NCBI GenBank assembly: GCA_013178015.1
Contig: JABLXR010000015.1
Coordinates: 23,781 to 87,780 of the forward strand
Length of the DNA stretch: 64,000 nt
Reading direction: 5' to 3'
From: Anaerolineae bacterium
GTDB lineage: Bacteria > Chloroflexota > Anaerolineae > DRVO01
The notes beneath the pieces were generated by a model. The model did not search any database. It worked only from the letters and a program-made list of their open reading frames with translations, and was not told the DNA's origin. Below, one piece after another: positions 16,586 to 25,072 of the stretch (position 1 is its first letter; every line of letters begins with the position of its first letter). Both the position numbers and the translations under genes were made by a program.

Positions 16586-16650
16586 GGTAGAGGCTATCAG
16601 CCGGACGCACCGACGGTTACACCCTCGCGGGACAGGCGAGCCTCATCGCC
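16586..16650 (-). ncRNA. fluoride riboswitch (crcB motif)
   Basis: Read on the minus strand, the element starts GGCGATGAGGCTCGCC, runs through a variable hairpin (CCCGCGAGGG region) and ends GGCTGATAGCCTCTACC. The GATGAGGC...GCTGATAGCCTCTACC framework is the conserved core and pseudoknot partner of the crcB RNA motif. A TAGAAT -10 box (16662-16657) places the transcript start at about the first base of the aptamer. It lies 72 bases before crcB. No terminator U-run was seen between aptamer and gene, so control is probably at translation. Confidence 0.93.
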
Positions 16651-16656
16651 AAGACC

Positions 16657-16662
16657 ATTCTA
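16657..16662 (-). promoter_or_regulatory. -10 box of the crcB operon
   Basis: TAGAAT on the minus strand lies seven bases upstream of the first base of the fluoride aptamer. No good -35 was seen at the standard distance. Confidence 0.5.
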
Positions 16663-16739
16663 CCCTCCCACCGCACCCCAGGCCAGGCAGCGACTCACCT
16701 CAGAGCCGTTGCCTCCAAGTGCACGCTGTCGTCGCTGCC

Positions 16740-17747
16740 CTACCCCCACTCAAGCACCACCCCCAACCACCCCGCGCGGCCGCGGCGCAGGGTGGCGTAG
16801 GCTTTCGGGGCAGCGTCGTAGGGCAGCCGGTGGGTGATGAGGTGGTCCACCCTGACCGAGCCGTCGCGCAGCAGGTCCAGGAACAGGGCCCGGTTGCGCC
16901 GCTGGGTCCAGGGGAAGTAGGCGTGCCCAACTACGGGCGACGCGGGTTGGAAGCAGCCGATGATGCTCAGCTCCCGCCGCTGCAGCTCGGTGAAGGGGTC
17001 TATCTCCACCTTGTCGGGCAGGCTGCCCACAATCAGGAGCCGGCCGTTCTGGGCCGCGGCCTTCATCATGGTGGGTATGGTGGCCGAGGTCCGGGTGGCG
17101 TCGAAGAGAGCATCGGCGCCCCGGCCGCCAGTGAGGCGCACGATGGCCTCCACCACGTCCTCCCGGCCCGGGCTGACGGTGGCGTCTGCGCCCGAGCGGC
17201 GAGCCAGCTCCAGCCGATCGTCCAGCAAGTCCACTGCGATCACTGGTCGGGCGCCCGATGATCGGGCCATCTGCACGATAAGCTGCCCCACCACTCCTGC
17301 GCCGAAGACGGCGACCGCCTCCCCCAGTTGCAGGTTGGCCCGGCGCACCGCGTGCATGGAGACGCTGCCCAAGACCGCGAACGTTGCCTGCTCCGGGTCC
17401 ACCGCCGCCGGCACCGTCTCCCAGTAGGTGAGCCGCTCCGGAGAGAGGTCCAGCAGGAAGTGGGAGGTATGCTGGGATAGGGTAAGGATGCGTTCGCCCA
17501 CGGCGGGGCGCTCGACACCCGGCCCCACCGCCTCCACCACGCCGACGTTGGAGTAGCCGGGGTAGACGGGATAGCCAGGGTGGGTGGGCAGCTCGCCCAG
17601 GTAGCGAGTGATCTCAGTGCCGGCGCTGATTAGGGTGTGCTCGGTGCGGACCAGAGCCTGCTGCGGGCCCGGCTCGGGGAGGACGAACTCCTCCACCTCG
17701 GCGACGCCGGGGCCGGTGAATACGATGCGGTGGCCAGTCTGGGGCAT
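16740..17747 (-). CDS. medium-chain dehydrogenase/reductase (zinc-binding alcohol dehydrogenase-like)
   Basis: A 335-residue MDR protein: an N-terminal GroES-like domain with HTLISAGTEITRYLG, then a Rossmann domain with AVAVFGAGVVGQLIVQMAR (residues about 145-165) and AVDLLDDRLELA, the NAD(P)-selective strand and helix. The position that normally holds the catalytic-zinc Cys reads SAGTE, so this belongs to the subgroup that lacks the classical Zn ligand. ATG 17747 has AGGAGG seven bases upstream, and a TATACT -10 lies at 17784-17779 on the minus strand. It stands alone between the fluoride operon and a divergent CPBP gene. The substrate is unknown; a polyol or sugar-derived alcohol is a guess. 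Confidence 0.85.
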   Translation of the reverse strand: MPQTGHRIVFTGPGVAEVEEFVLPEPGPQQALVRTEHTLISAGTEITRYLGELPTHPGYPVYPGYSNVGVVEAVGPGVERPAVGERILTLSQHTSHFLLDLSPERLTYWETVPAAVDPEQATFAVLGSVSMHAVRRANLQLGEAVAVFGAGVVGQLIVQMARSSGARPVIAVDLLDDRLELARRSGADATVSPGREDVVEAIVRLTGGRGADALFDATRTSATIPTMMKAAAQNGRLLIVGSLPDKVEIDPFTELQRRELSIIGCFQPASPVVGHAYFPWTQRRNRALFLDLLRDGSVRVDHLITHRLPYDAAPKAYATLRRGRAGWLGVVLEWG

Positions 17748-17978
17748 AGCGGGCCTCCTGGGTGATGTTTTTGGGGGGAGTATAGCACTCCAGGACCGGG
17801 ACTCCCTCGCGTCCGGCGTAAGGAGTAGCCTCTACCCGGGTGCATGCTTTGGCAAGTACGCCACCAGTGTGGTAAGAAAGCTATCGCGTCGCAGCCGAAG
17901 TGCGAGGCGCTGCCCCGGGGCACTCCAGCGCGACGACATGCCGCGCTGTGGGTGCGTCCTCAAGAGGAGGGAGTCCGC

Positions 17979-18743
17979 ATGGTTCGATCACGCGCTTCCG
18001 GCCTGAGAGGCCTGGTCTGGGCACGCTGGAGCCCCCGGGCCGACCTGGCCGTGGTAGCCCTATCGTGGCTTCTGGTAGTAGGGGCGCTCTACACCGCTAC
18101 CGTGGGGGTGACGGCCGACAACGGCATCGGCTACTTCCTGCTCTACGCCGTACTCGGGGCCGGCCTTTTCGGGATCGGCATCCCCCTGTACTGGACAGTC
18201 GTCAGGCGGGGCCGACCGCTCTCTGACCTGGGGATCACCAGTCGCTACCTGATGCCCAGCCTGGTCCTCCAGCTTATCTTCGCCGCCGTGCAGTACCAGG
18301 CTACTCTGGCTCGGACTGAACTTCCTCCTACGACGCAGCTGGTGCCGCTGGTAGCTCTGGCCCTGACCATCGGCTTCTTCGAGGCCGTGTTCTGGCGAGG
18401 ATGGGTCTTGCTCCGCCTGGAGGAGTCCTTCGGGCTCATCCCAGCCGTCTTGGTGGGTTCCCTGTTATATGCCGCCTACCACATCGGCTACGCCATGCCC
18501 CTGAGCGAGATCACCTTCCTCTTCGTGATCGGCCTGATGTTCGCCGTCGTCTTTCGCCTCACCAAGAGCATCTTCATCCTGTGGCCGCTGTTGCAGCCCA
18601 TGGGACAGTTGGTTACCCTCCTCCGCGACCGGCTGCAGTTGCCGCTGATTGCCTCCCTGGGCTTCGTGGAAGTGCTGGCCGCTATGTGGGTGCTGGTGCG
18701 GCTGATAGGCCGGTATCACCGGCGCCGAGCTTCAGGGACATAG
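17979..18743 (+). CDS. CPBP-family intramembrane protein (CAAX protease-like, first Glu pair altered)
   Basis: A 254-residue membrane protein with about seven helices. The family motif 1, normally EE-x-x-FRG, reads FFEAVFWRGW, so the first glutamate pair is E-A. Motif 2 reads SLLYAAYHIGY, with the usual His. Loss of one Glu may reduce or abolish protease activity. ATG 17979 is preceded by AAGAGGAGGGAG. Upstream sequence 17748-17978 holds only the shared promoter space. Members of the family act as prenyl-protein or bacteriocin-related proteases, or as non-enzymatic membrane partners; no partner is visible here. Confidence 0.75.
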   Translation: MVRSRASGLRGLVWARWSPRADLAVVALSWLLVVGALYTATVGVTADNGIGYFLLYAVLGAGLFGIGIPLYWTVVRRGRPLSDLGITSRYLMPSLVLQLIFAAVQYQATLARTELPPTTQLVPLVALALTIGFFEAVFWRGWVLLRLEESFGLIPAVLVGSLLYAAYHIGYAMPLSEITFLFVIGLMFAVVFRLTKSIFILWPLLQPMGQLVTLLRDRLQLPLIASLGFVEVLAAMWVLVRLIGRYHRRRASGT

Positions 18744-18797
18744 GCCAAGACTGCTCGCGCGTGGGCATGCGGTCTCCTGACTCCTGACTCCTCCCCT

Positions 18798-18827
18798 TTG
18801 CTTTGGCGAGGTGCGGAGTGCTATACT
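18798..18827 (+). promoter_or_regulatory. promoter of the SRPBCC gene
   Basis: TTGCTT (18798-18803), an 18-base spacer and TATACT (18822-18827) stand about 50 bases before the start of the SRPBCC gene. A short run of ctcctga units precedes it (about 18774-18796). Confidence 0.55.
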
Positions 18828-18879
18828 GCCCGGTGCGGTCTGTAAGTCTGTACGGGACGTTAGTTCAAGGAGAGCAACC

Positions 18880-19374
18880 ATGGCCGAGAGTCAGCCGAGC
18901 GAAGTCATCTACTCCGACCTCGTCGTCACCCGCGTCCTCGATGCCCCCATTGAGAAGGTGTGGCAGTTCTGGACCGAGCCGGAGAAGTTCAGGCGGTGGT
19001 GGGGACCGGCGACCTACACCGCGCCCAAGGTGGAGATGGACCTCCGCGAGGGCGGCAAGCTGCTGTGGTGCATGCAGGCACCTGCCGACCAGGGCGGGGG
19101 CGTGTACTGCAATGCCGGAATCTTCCGCAGGATCGTTCCCAATGAGCGGCTGGAGATCGACCTCAGGGGCTCCGATGAGCAGGGAGACCCCATCCCGGCC
19201 TCGGATTGGGGTGGGCCGGAGGAGTTCGACGTCGAGGTGCAATTCGAGAGCCTGGGCGGCAAGACAGTCCTGACCTACATCGCGCGCAATTGGCCCCTCA
19301 CCCAGATGTTCGCCTACGCCTTCGCCGGCATGAATCAGTCGCTGGACAAGCTGGAGGAGGCGGTGAAGGGGTAA
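18880..19374 (+). CDS. SRPBCC / AHSA1-like small-molecule-binding protein
   Basis: A 164-residue START-like (AHSA1) domain protein. Typical features are VVTRVLDAPIEKVWQFWTEP at the N-terminus, FRRWWGPATYTAP, and the long C-terminal helix AGMNQSLDKLEEAVKG that packs over the cavity. ATG 18880 has AAGGAGA upstream. It is monocistronic with its own promoter. Such proteins bind hydrophobic ligands or help folding; no specific role can be assigned. Confidence 0.85.
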   Translation: MAESQPSEVIYSDLVVTRVLDAPIEKVWQFWTEPEKFRRWWGPATYTAPKVEMDLREGGKLLWCMQAPADQGGGVYCNAGIFRRIVPNERLEIDLRGSDEQGDPIPASDWGGPEEFDVEVQFESLGGKTVLTYIARNWPLTQMFAYAFAGMNQSLDKLEEAVKG

Positions 19375-19429
19375 CCTAACCCCCCCAATGCCAGATGCCT
19401 CTCGAGCATGCAGCGCCACCTGTCCTGCC

Positions 19430-20035
19430 CCAGCGCGAGGTCCCGCGGTCCACTTCGGCCTAAGTGGTGGTTGCGGGAGCGGCCGCGCTCGGAGATGCGC
19501 TTTGCGCAGTAAGAGCTTCGCCGGCACATCCTGACCTCTCGTGTCCCGAGGCATTGGCTCCTCGTGTGCGTCCGCAGCCAGACCCGTCCCGATTCGGCTG
19601 CCATCGCCCGGGAAGACGACCGCGTGATGGGCGTGCTCCACGCCAGCATGCACGAACTCCGGGCTCGAGCTACAGGCACCCGACTGCGTGAGGCGGAAAG
19701 CGGCTGCCGGTACCCACAGACCACAAGCGTCGGGACCTTCCCCTGGCCGCCCGGCCACGAGCGCCAGGACGATCCGCAGGTGTGCGGACCATCGCCGAGG
19801 CCGCCCGCGACCTGGGCCAGAAGCGGGACCTCTGGCTCGACCCTGCCGGCGCCAGTGAGAAGGAACTGAAGCGCCGCACCCTCACCAACCTGCATAGCCG
19901 AGGCCCCACCTGGGTCGACCTGGCCCACCGGCGGCTGGACGAGGCGGTGCTGGCTGCCTACGGCTGGCCCCACGACCTGGCGGACGAGGAGATCCTGGAG
20001 CGCCTGCTGGCGCTGGATCTGGAGCGGGCGGGAGG
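19430..20035 (+). pseudogene. decayed C-terminal region of a type II (IIL/BREX-like) R-M DNA methyltransferase
   Basis: The translation follows a large adenine methyltransferase of R-M systems: PKWWLRERPRSEMRFA, a stop codon near 19510, then RRHILTSRVPRHWLL, REDDRVMGVLHASMHEL and ATGTRLREAESGCRY. A frameshift near 19780 moves it to IAEAARDLGQKRDLWLDPAG, TLTNLHSRGPTWVDLAHRRL and DEAVLAAYGWP. The order and spacing match the C-terminal target-recognition part of the family. The premature stop, the frameshift and the absent N-terminal half show it is dead. It lies 1 kb before an intact DNA methyltransferase. Confidence 0.75.
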
Positions 20036-20768
20036 GAGAGGCGCGGGGACGCGGAGAGGGGGAGAGGGGACGGCGTGGTGTAGGGGTGGCTGCGGGTGAG
20101 GAGTGCCTGTGGGTGCCTCGCAGGGCGGGGTCCGGGCGCAGCGAGCGGGATGCCCGCTGCGGCGTGCTCTGAGCCCGTCGAAGGGGCCTGCGGCCGGAGG
20201 GGAGGGGGGCCGGGAGGCACATAGCGCAAGAAGAGCGCGGAGGACTGTTCCTCCGCGCGGCACCCACCGACGGGTCGCCTCCCTCCGGACCATCGGATTG
20301 GCGCCAGCTGCCGCTCCGGGCTGAACCCCGGAGCTACGACGAGGCGAAGCCGGCCCTCCGGCCGGCTGGGGGTCGGCTGGAAGGATTCTCCACCCACGAG
20401 GAGTCCGTCCCCTTCGCTTCACTCAGGGCAAGCTCTGAGCCCGCCCTTGGGCGGGCTTCGCTCACTCTAGCTCCGGGGTTCAGCCCGGAGCGGCGGGGTG
20501 ACCAGACACCGGTTGCCCCAGCCCTGGGCTCACACTCTCGGGCCTCCCAGCACGCTCGCCGGAGCGCTCGACGGGGCTCAAGGGGTGTGCCATGCTGCCG
20601 ATATAGAGCCCAAGGACAATGTCGCGTGCCTCATCAGTGAGCAGGCACCAGTTCCCACGGGTCTGTATATCGTGCATGCGGGTATCAGGCCGGTGCAAGC
20701 GAACCGGGCCGTAGGCCGGGCCGTCGCACGCCATAAGGGGGTATGGACATGGCCGCCACCACGCGGAC
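20036..20768. other. gene-free repeat-rich stretch
   Basis: No gene is supported. Positions 20313-20367 hold a copy of the gctccgggctgaaccccgga repeat with its GAAGCCGGC/GCCGGC hairpin, and 20469-20492 a partial inverted copy. Near 20160-20190 is a tgagcccgtcgaaggggcc motif common in environmental bacterial spacers. The open frame on the minus strand at 20480-21160 has no recognisable domain. Confidence 0.5.
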
Positions 20769-20772
20769 ATGT

Positions 20773-20799
20773 GTAGACACCTGTCTACTGAGGTAGACA
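20773..20799. promoter_or_regulatory. operator-like palindrome with a third half-site
   Basis: GTAGACACCTGTCTAC (20773-20788) is a perfect palindrome of two 7-base arms around CC. A third GTAGACA half-site lies at 20793-20799. This looks like a dimeric repressor site, about 220 bases before the methyltransferase gene. The binding protein is unknown. Confidence 0.4.
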
Positions 20800-21020
20800 T
20801 TGAAGGCATCAGGGCGCCTGCCCTCGTATGTCCTCGCCCCTGGGTTGGCACCGTGCGCGGGGTCGCCCCGCGACCGCGGACACGCCAGACTCCGCCAATG
20901 CGCGCGGCGCCGCCCGCCCCAACCAACGTCGCTCGCTCCTCCCGCCCCCCGCCCACCCTGTGGTACAATACCCCCACACGCAAGCCGAACTCCACCGCAC
21001 CCATCCGGGAGAGACAGCGC

Positions 21021-21950
21021 ATGCAGTCCACCCTCTTCACCCAGCGCCGCGTCCGGATCGCGGACCACCTCGATCCCGAGGCCGACTGCGTCCTCTTCCA
21101 GGGCGACTGCCTCGACTTCCTCGCCACCCTCCCGGACCACTTCGCCACCCTGATCGTCACCTCGCCCCCCTACAACCTGGGCAAGGAGTACGAGAGCCGC
21201 CTCTCAGTCGAGGACTACCTGAGCCAGCAGCGGCAGGTCATTACCCAGTGCGTCCGGGCGCTTCACCCTCGGGGTAGCATCTGCTGGCAGGTGGGCAACT
21301 ACGTGGACAACGGGGAGATCATCCCCCTGGACATCCTGCTCTACCCCATCTTCAGCGACCTGGGGCTGCACCTCCGCAACCGCATCGTGTGGCACTTCGG
21401 CCACGGCCTGCACGCCTCCAAGCGCTTCTCCGGCCGCTACGAAGTCATCCTCTGGTTCACCAAGACCGACGACTACACCTTCAACCTGGACGCCGTTCGC
21501 GTGCCCCAGAAGTACCCTCAAAAGCGCCACTTCAAGGGGGCCAAGCGGGGACAGCTCTCCGGCCACCCCCTGGGCAAGAACCCGAGCGACGTGTGGGAGA
21601 TACCCAACGTCAAGTCCAACCACGTAGAGAAGACCATTCACCCCTGCCAGTTCCCGGTGGAGCTCATCGAGAGGCTGGTGCTGGCTCTGACTGACCCGGG
21701 CGACTGGGTGCTGGATCCGTTCATGGGCGTGGGGACCACCGCCATCGCCGCCATGATGCACGGGCGCCGGGCGGCCGGGGCTGAGATCGAGCCCGAGTAC
21801 GTGCGCGTGGCCCGGGAGCGAATCGCCGCCGCCGAGCAGGGCCAGCTCCGTGTCCGTCCCATGGATCGCCCTGTGTACGACCCCGACGCGCCCCACAACA
21901 GCGCGCCGCCAAAGAAGGTGCGATTGGAGTTGGACGTCCTGCGTGCATGA
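21021..21950 (+). CDS. site-specific DNA methyltransferase, beta class (DNA adenine-N6 or cytosine-N4)
   Basis: A 309-residue amino-methyltransferase with motifs in beta order. The catalytic motif IV is IVTSPPYNLGKEY (residues 45-57), and the AdoMet motif I comes late, VLDPFMGVGTTAIAA (about 236-250). The TSPPY form is used by N4-cytosine and some N6-adenine enzymes. ATG 21021 opens MQSTLFTQRRVRIADHL; a TACAAT -10 lies at 20964-20969. No endonuclease gene is adjacent, only a dead R-M methyltransferase 1 kb upstream, so this is an orphan or solitary modification gene. Confidence 0.88.
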   Translation: MQSTLFTQRRVRIADHLDPEADCVLFQGDCLDFLATLPDHFATLIVTSPPYNLGKEYESRLSVEDYLSQQRQVITQCVRALHPRGSICWQVGNYVDNGEIIPLDILLYPIFSDLGLHLRNRIVWHFGHGLHASKRFSGRYEVILWFTKTDDYTFNLDAVRVPQKYPQKRHFKGAKRGQLSGHPLGKNPSDVWEIPNVKSNHVEKTIHPCQFPVELIERLVLALTDPGDWVLDPFMGVGTTAIAAMMHGRRAAGAEIEPEYVRVARERIAAAEQGQLRVRPMDRPVYDPDAPHNSAPPKKVRLELDVLRA

Positions 21951-22017
21951 GTCCTGCTCTCCCGGCCGCCGCTTCACGGACGGCTGACTTTCTCTATTGT
22001 GATCGAGGGGATAGACC

Positions 22018-22473
22018 ATGAACCAGCGAACCGTTACCTGTCCACGCTGCGGCACTGCCAACGCCACCACCGCCGGATACTGCCGCGCCTGCGGCGCCGC
22101 CCTCAACCCCGATCTCCCCGTGCCCGCCCCCATCCGCATCCCCGTCAAGCGCGAGGGCAGCCGAGCCCTCACCGCCAGGGAGGCCAGCACCGGCCTAGCC
22201 CTCACCGGGGCCGCCGTGGTGGCCGGGCTGGGGCTGCGCCTGCTCTCCCGCGGAATCCGGGCCCTAGCTTCCCGGCCCATCTCCTCCCTCACCACCCAGG
22301 CCCGACGCCTGCTGCGCCCGGGCCAGAGAGCCGAAGAGAGGGCCGAGGTCCAGGCGGTGGACGCCGAGCGGCCCACCTTCTGGATGTACGGATGGCGGCG
22401 AAGCTACACCCGCTGGCCCGATGGCAGCAGCCAGGTGCAGTTCGAGGAGCTACACCGCCGGGGCCGACTCTAG
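22018..22473 (+). CDS. small zinc-ribbon membrane-associated protein
   Basis: A 151-residue protein. An N-terminal zinc ribbon uses two CxxC knuckles (CPRCGTAN and CRACGAAL, residues 9-28). A short hydrophobic segment, STGLALTGAAVVAGLGLRLL, probably crosses or touches the membrane, and a basic C-terminal part ends WMYGWRRSYTRWPDGSSQVQ. ATG 22018 has GAGGGG upstream. It follows the methyltransferase by 67 bases and may be read from the same transcript. The function is unknown. Confidence 0.7.
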   Translation: MNQRTVTCPRCGTANATTAGYCRACGAALNPDLPVPAPIRIPVKREGSRALTAREASTGLALTGAAVVAGLGLRLLSRGIRALASRPISSLTTQARRLLRPGQRAEERAEVQAVDAERPTFWMYGWRRSYTRWPDGSSQVQFEELHRRGRL

Positions 22474-22562
22474 TATCCGGCCCGGGCCGCAGGTGACAGT
22501 GCCTCCATTGCGGTTGCATAATGCAACCAGCAGGCGAACGCTGTGCAGCAGGAGGTGAGGGC

Positions 22563-22614
22563 ATGGCCACGCTGCACGTGAGGAACGTGCCCGAGGAGCT
22601 ATGCCGGCGCCTGG
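22563..22614 (+). pseudogene. N-terminal stub of a FitA/VapB-like antitoxin
   Basis: After a good ribosome site (AGGAGGTGAGGGC) the frame reads MATLHVRNVPEELCRRLGA, the first strand and helix of a FitA-type ribbon-helix-helix antitoxin. It then runs straight into the 70-base repeat at 22615. The rest of the antitoxin and any toxin are missing, so the locus was cut by repeat insertion or recombination. Confidence 0.65.
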
Positions 22615-22836
22615 GGGCGCTGCCTCCTCCAGAGAGAGCCGGCCGAAGGGCCGGCTTCGCCTCGTCGTAGCTCCGCGGCTTCAGTGACCCCCGAGGAGTT
22701 CGCGCGCCCACGCGCGAACAGGCCCCCGGCACCAGCTGCCCTTGCCCAAGCACCGCCGCGCCCGGAGGGCGCTGCCTCCTCCAGAGAGAGCCGGCCGAAG
22801 GGCCGGCTTCGCCTCGTCGTAGCTCCGCGGCTTCAG
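22615..22836. repeat. two direct 70-bp repeats flanking a gaggagttcg palindrome
   Basis: 22615-22684 and 22767-22836 are identical over 70 bases (gggcgctgcctcctccagag ... ctccgcggcttcag) and each contains an agccggccgaagggccggct hairpin. Between them, 22688-22718 is a copy of the ccgaggagttcgcgcgccca palindrome. The two direct copies are 152 bases apart. Confidence 0.85.
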
Positions 22837-22849
22837 CCCGGAGCCGTCC

Positions 22850-24052
22850 CTACTCCCCCACCACCGGCATCTCCGCCATCATCGCCAGGACCAGCACGAA
22901 GTCGTACACCCCGTGGACGATGACGCTGGTGGCCGTGTTGGTGCGCCTGCGGATCAGCCCCAGCACTGCTCCCAGCAGGAACACCACCACCAACGCATCC
23001 CAGTTGTACTGAAAGGCATGCAGGCTGGTAAAGAGCAAGTTGGAGAGGAGAATGCCCAGGCGGGGCTGGAGCACTCCGCGCACGGCCAGCTCCTCACCCA
23101 GGCCAGCAGACAGGCCCAGCACCACTGCCCCAATGGGAGTCATGAACGGGGCCAGAAGCGTGCCGAAGGCCTGGTCGAAGCCGGCCCCTCCGGTAGTCTC
23201 CCACCCCATCAGCTCCCAGAGCCACTCGATCACCAGCCCCAGGACGGCCACCAGCAGCACCAGCCCCACCCCCAGGGCCACGCCCGTTGCCGCCTGACCC
23301 CCGGTGACTCGCACCAGGCCTAGTCGTCGCAGCGCCTGCTCCAAGTCGCGCCGGATGCCGTAGCCCACAGCCATGATGGCACCAGGCACCAGCCAGATGA
23401 GGCCGTAGATCTCGCCCCGGAGCACACCCCCGCGGTCGCCCAGGTTCACGTCGCCCACGCCGGTGATCACCCCCGACAGCAGAGTGATGAGGGGCGGCTC
23501 GCCCAGAATAATGAGGGGGACGAAACTCTCCAGCGTCAGCGTCACCACCGTCACCAGGGCGATGGTGTGCACGAACGAGTCGGGATCCAGGGGCAGGTAT
23601 CGGGCAGCCAGGCGGCGGACGGAGCGCAGGAACCCCAGGGCTCCTACGGCCGCCGCTGCCAGCATCCCCCCCATCACCAGAGCCACCCGACTCAGGTCCG
23701 CGGCATCGAGCTCGAGCCCGCCCGGGGCGCCCAGGGGCAGGCCTACCGAGAGGGCGCCGATGGCCGACCCAGTGGCCAGAGCGGCGATGACGAACACCAG
23801 CCCCGCGAGCCACAAGACGGCCAGGGTCCGCGCCCAGGTGTGGTAGAGCCCGAGGTACGCCAGCACCGCCAGCGGGACGAAGGGAAGCACGCGGTAGCCC
23901 TGCTCCACGAAAGCAGCAGCCTCGCCGCCGATCAGCAGACCACCGACGACGATCACCAGCACCACCAGCGCCACAATGCCCAGCCGCCCCCCACTGAAGC
24001 GCGGGCGGGCCCGATCATCCTGGCGGGGGGTCTCTTCAGGACCGACAATCAT
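22850..24052 (-). CDS. CPBP-family intramembrane metalloprotease (CAAX-type)
   Basis: A 400-residue protein with about ten hydrophobic segments. The C-terminal CPBP domain is intact: motif 1 GEELAVRGVLQPR (Glu-Glu and Arg), motif 2 LLFTSLHAFQYN (His) and motif 3 VIVHGVYDF (His), together the metal-coordinating residues of Rce1-like proteases. The N-terminal 250 residues form an additional membrane module. ATG 24052 has GGAG seven bases upstream. It shares its direction with the ABC exporter but is separated from it by 174 bases of spacer. The substrate is unknown. Confidence 0.82.
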   Translation of the reverse strand: MIVGPEETPRQDDRARPRFSGGRLGIVALVVLVIVVGGLLIGGEAAAFVEQGYRVLPFVPLAVLAYLGLYHTWARTLAVLWLAGLVFVIAALATGSAIGALSVGLPLGAPGGLELDAADLSRVALVMGGMLAAAAVGALGFLRSVRRLAARYLPLDPDSFVHTIALVTVVTLTLESFVPLIILGEPPLITLLSGVITGVGDVNLGDRGGVLRGEIYGLIWLVPGAIMAVGYGIRRDLEQALRRLGLVRVTGGQAATGVALGVGLVLLVAVLGLVIEWLWELMGWETTGGAGFDQAFGTLLAPFMTPIGAVVLGLSAGLGEELAVRGVLQPRLGILLSNLLFTSLHAFQYNWDALVVVFLLGAVLGLIRRRTNTATSVIVHGVYDFVLVLAMMAEMPVVGE

Positions 24053-24226
24053 TGACTAGCTCCCAAGCCGGCGTCACGCGTGTCTGGGGCCTGGCCCAAG
24101 GGCCACGCGGCCACACCTTCTACCACACCCCTCGTAGGGGCGAACCTCGTGTTCGCCCTGGGCGGGCACGGCTTCGCCCTGGCCAGCGGTCCTGCCCCTA
24201 CGGCAGACTGGCCTGTGCCGGCAAGC

Positions 24227-25072
24227 TCAGCCGCTCCGCTTGAGCTTGCCACTCCGCTTGGCATAGTACTCCGCCTTGGAGAACACGTACAGCCCCAGCG
24301 GGATGGCCACCAGCCCCATGCCCAGGAGGATCCCCAGGTCCGGAAGCAGCCGTCCCCAGTCCGCCCCTTCCAGGATGGCAGCGCGCATGGACCGCAAAGC
24401 ATAGGTAGCCGGGGACGCGGCGGCGATGCGTTGCATCCACCCCGGCAGCACGTCCACCGGGTAGTAGATGCCGCTCACCAGCAGCAGCACCGCCTCCACC
24501 ACGTGGGTCATCTGGTCTCCCTTCTCTGGGAAGAGCAAGGGCAGCACCGCAGTCACGATGCCGAACCCGATGAAGCTGATGCTCCCGGCAAAGGCGATGG
24601 CCAGGGCTCCGGCGAAATTGGCGCCGCTCACGCTCAGGCGGAAGAACAGGGCCACCACCACGAAGATGACGCTGGTGAACAGGAGCCCATACACGAGCGA
24701 AAAGAGCGTCTGCCCCACCAGATGGGTGCGTCGCGACACCGGCGCCATGAAGGTGTATTCGATGGTGCCCTCCCACCTCTCCCAGGAGATGGTCTCGCTG
24801 ATGGAATGGAACACCAGGTCCAGATAGCCCCACACCAGGCTCCCCACCAGCAGGTAGAGCACCAGGTAGTTGGTATCCACCGCCACCCCGGTGATGGCCT
24901 CCATCCCGGCGCCGATGTACGTGATCGCCAGGGCGTTGACCACGCTGTAGATGAGCCACACCAACTCCCAGCCCCAGTAACGCCGCACCAGGTTGAAGTT
25001 GCGCTCGACGAAGGCGTAGGAGGCGGACGCCTCCCGCACCACCGAACGCGTCACCCCCGCCAGCACGCTCAT
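24227..25072 (-). CDS. ABC-2 type exporter permease
   Basis: A 281-residue permease with six membrane segments in the ABC-2 pattern: a polar, amphipathic N-terminus (ASASYAFVERNFNLVRRYWG), a conserved cytoplasmic loop ISWERWEGTIEYTFMAPVSR before helix 3, and the re-entrant VSGIYYPVDVLPGWMQ near the end. Its ATG overlaps the stop of the ATPase gene by 4 bases. Together they form a two-gene exporter of the DrrAB/NodIJ type, usually for drugs, lipids or polysaccharides. The attenuator upstream suggests induction by a translation-affecting compound (inference). Confidence 0.9.
   Translation of the reverse strand: MSVLAGVTRSVVREASASYAFVERNFNLVRRYWGWELVWLIYSVVNALAITYIGAGMEAITGVAVDTNYLVLYLLVGSLVWGYLDLVFHSISETISWERWEGTIEYTFMAPVSRRTHLVGQTLFSLVYGLLFTSVIFVVVALFFRLSVSGANFAGALAIAFAGSISFIGFGIVTAVLPLLFPEKGDQMTHVVEAVLLLVSGIYYPVDVLPGWMQRIAAASPATYALRSMRAAILEGADWGRLLPDLGILLGMGLVAIPLGLYVFSKAEYYAKRSGKLKRSG

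Noticed and set aside
20480..21160. 226-codon minus-strand ORF
   Set aside because: No recognisable motif, overlaps the methyltransferase start, and the codon pattern follows high GC only.
22615..22836. Equal 152-base spacing with the 34-kb tandem repeat
   Set aside because: The sequences are unrelated, so the equal spacing is taken as coincidence.
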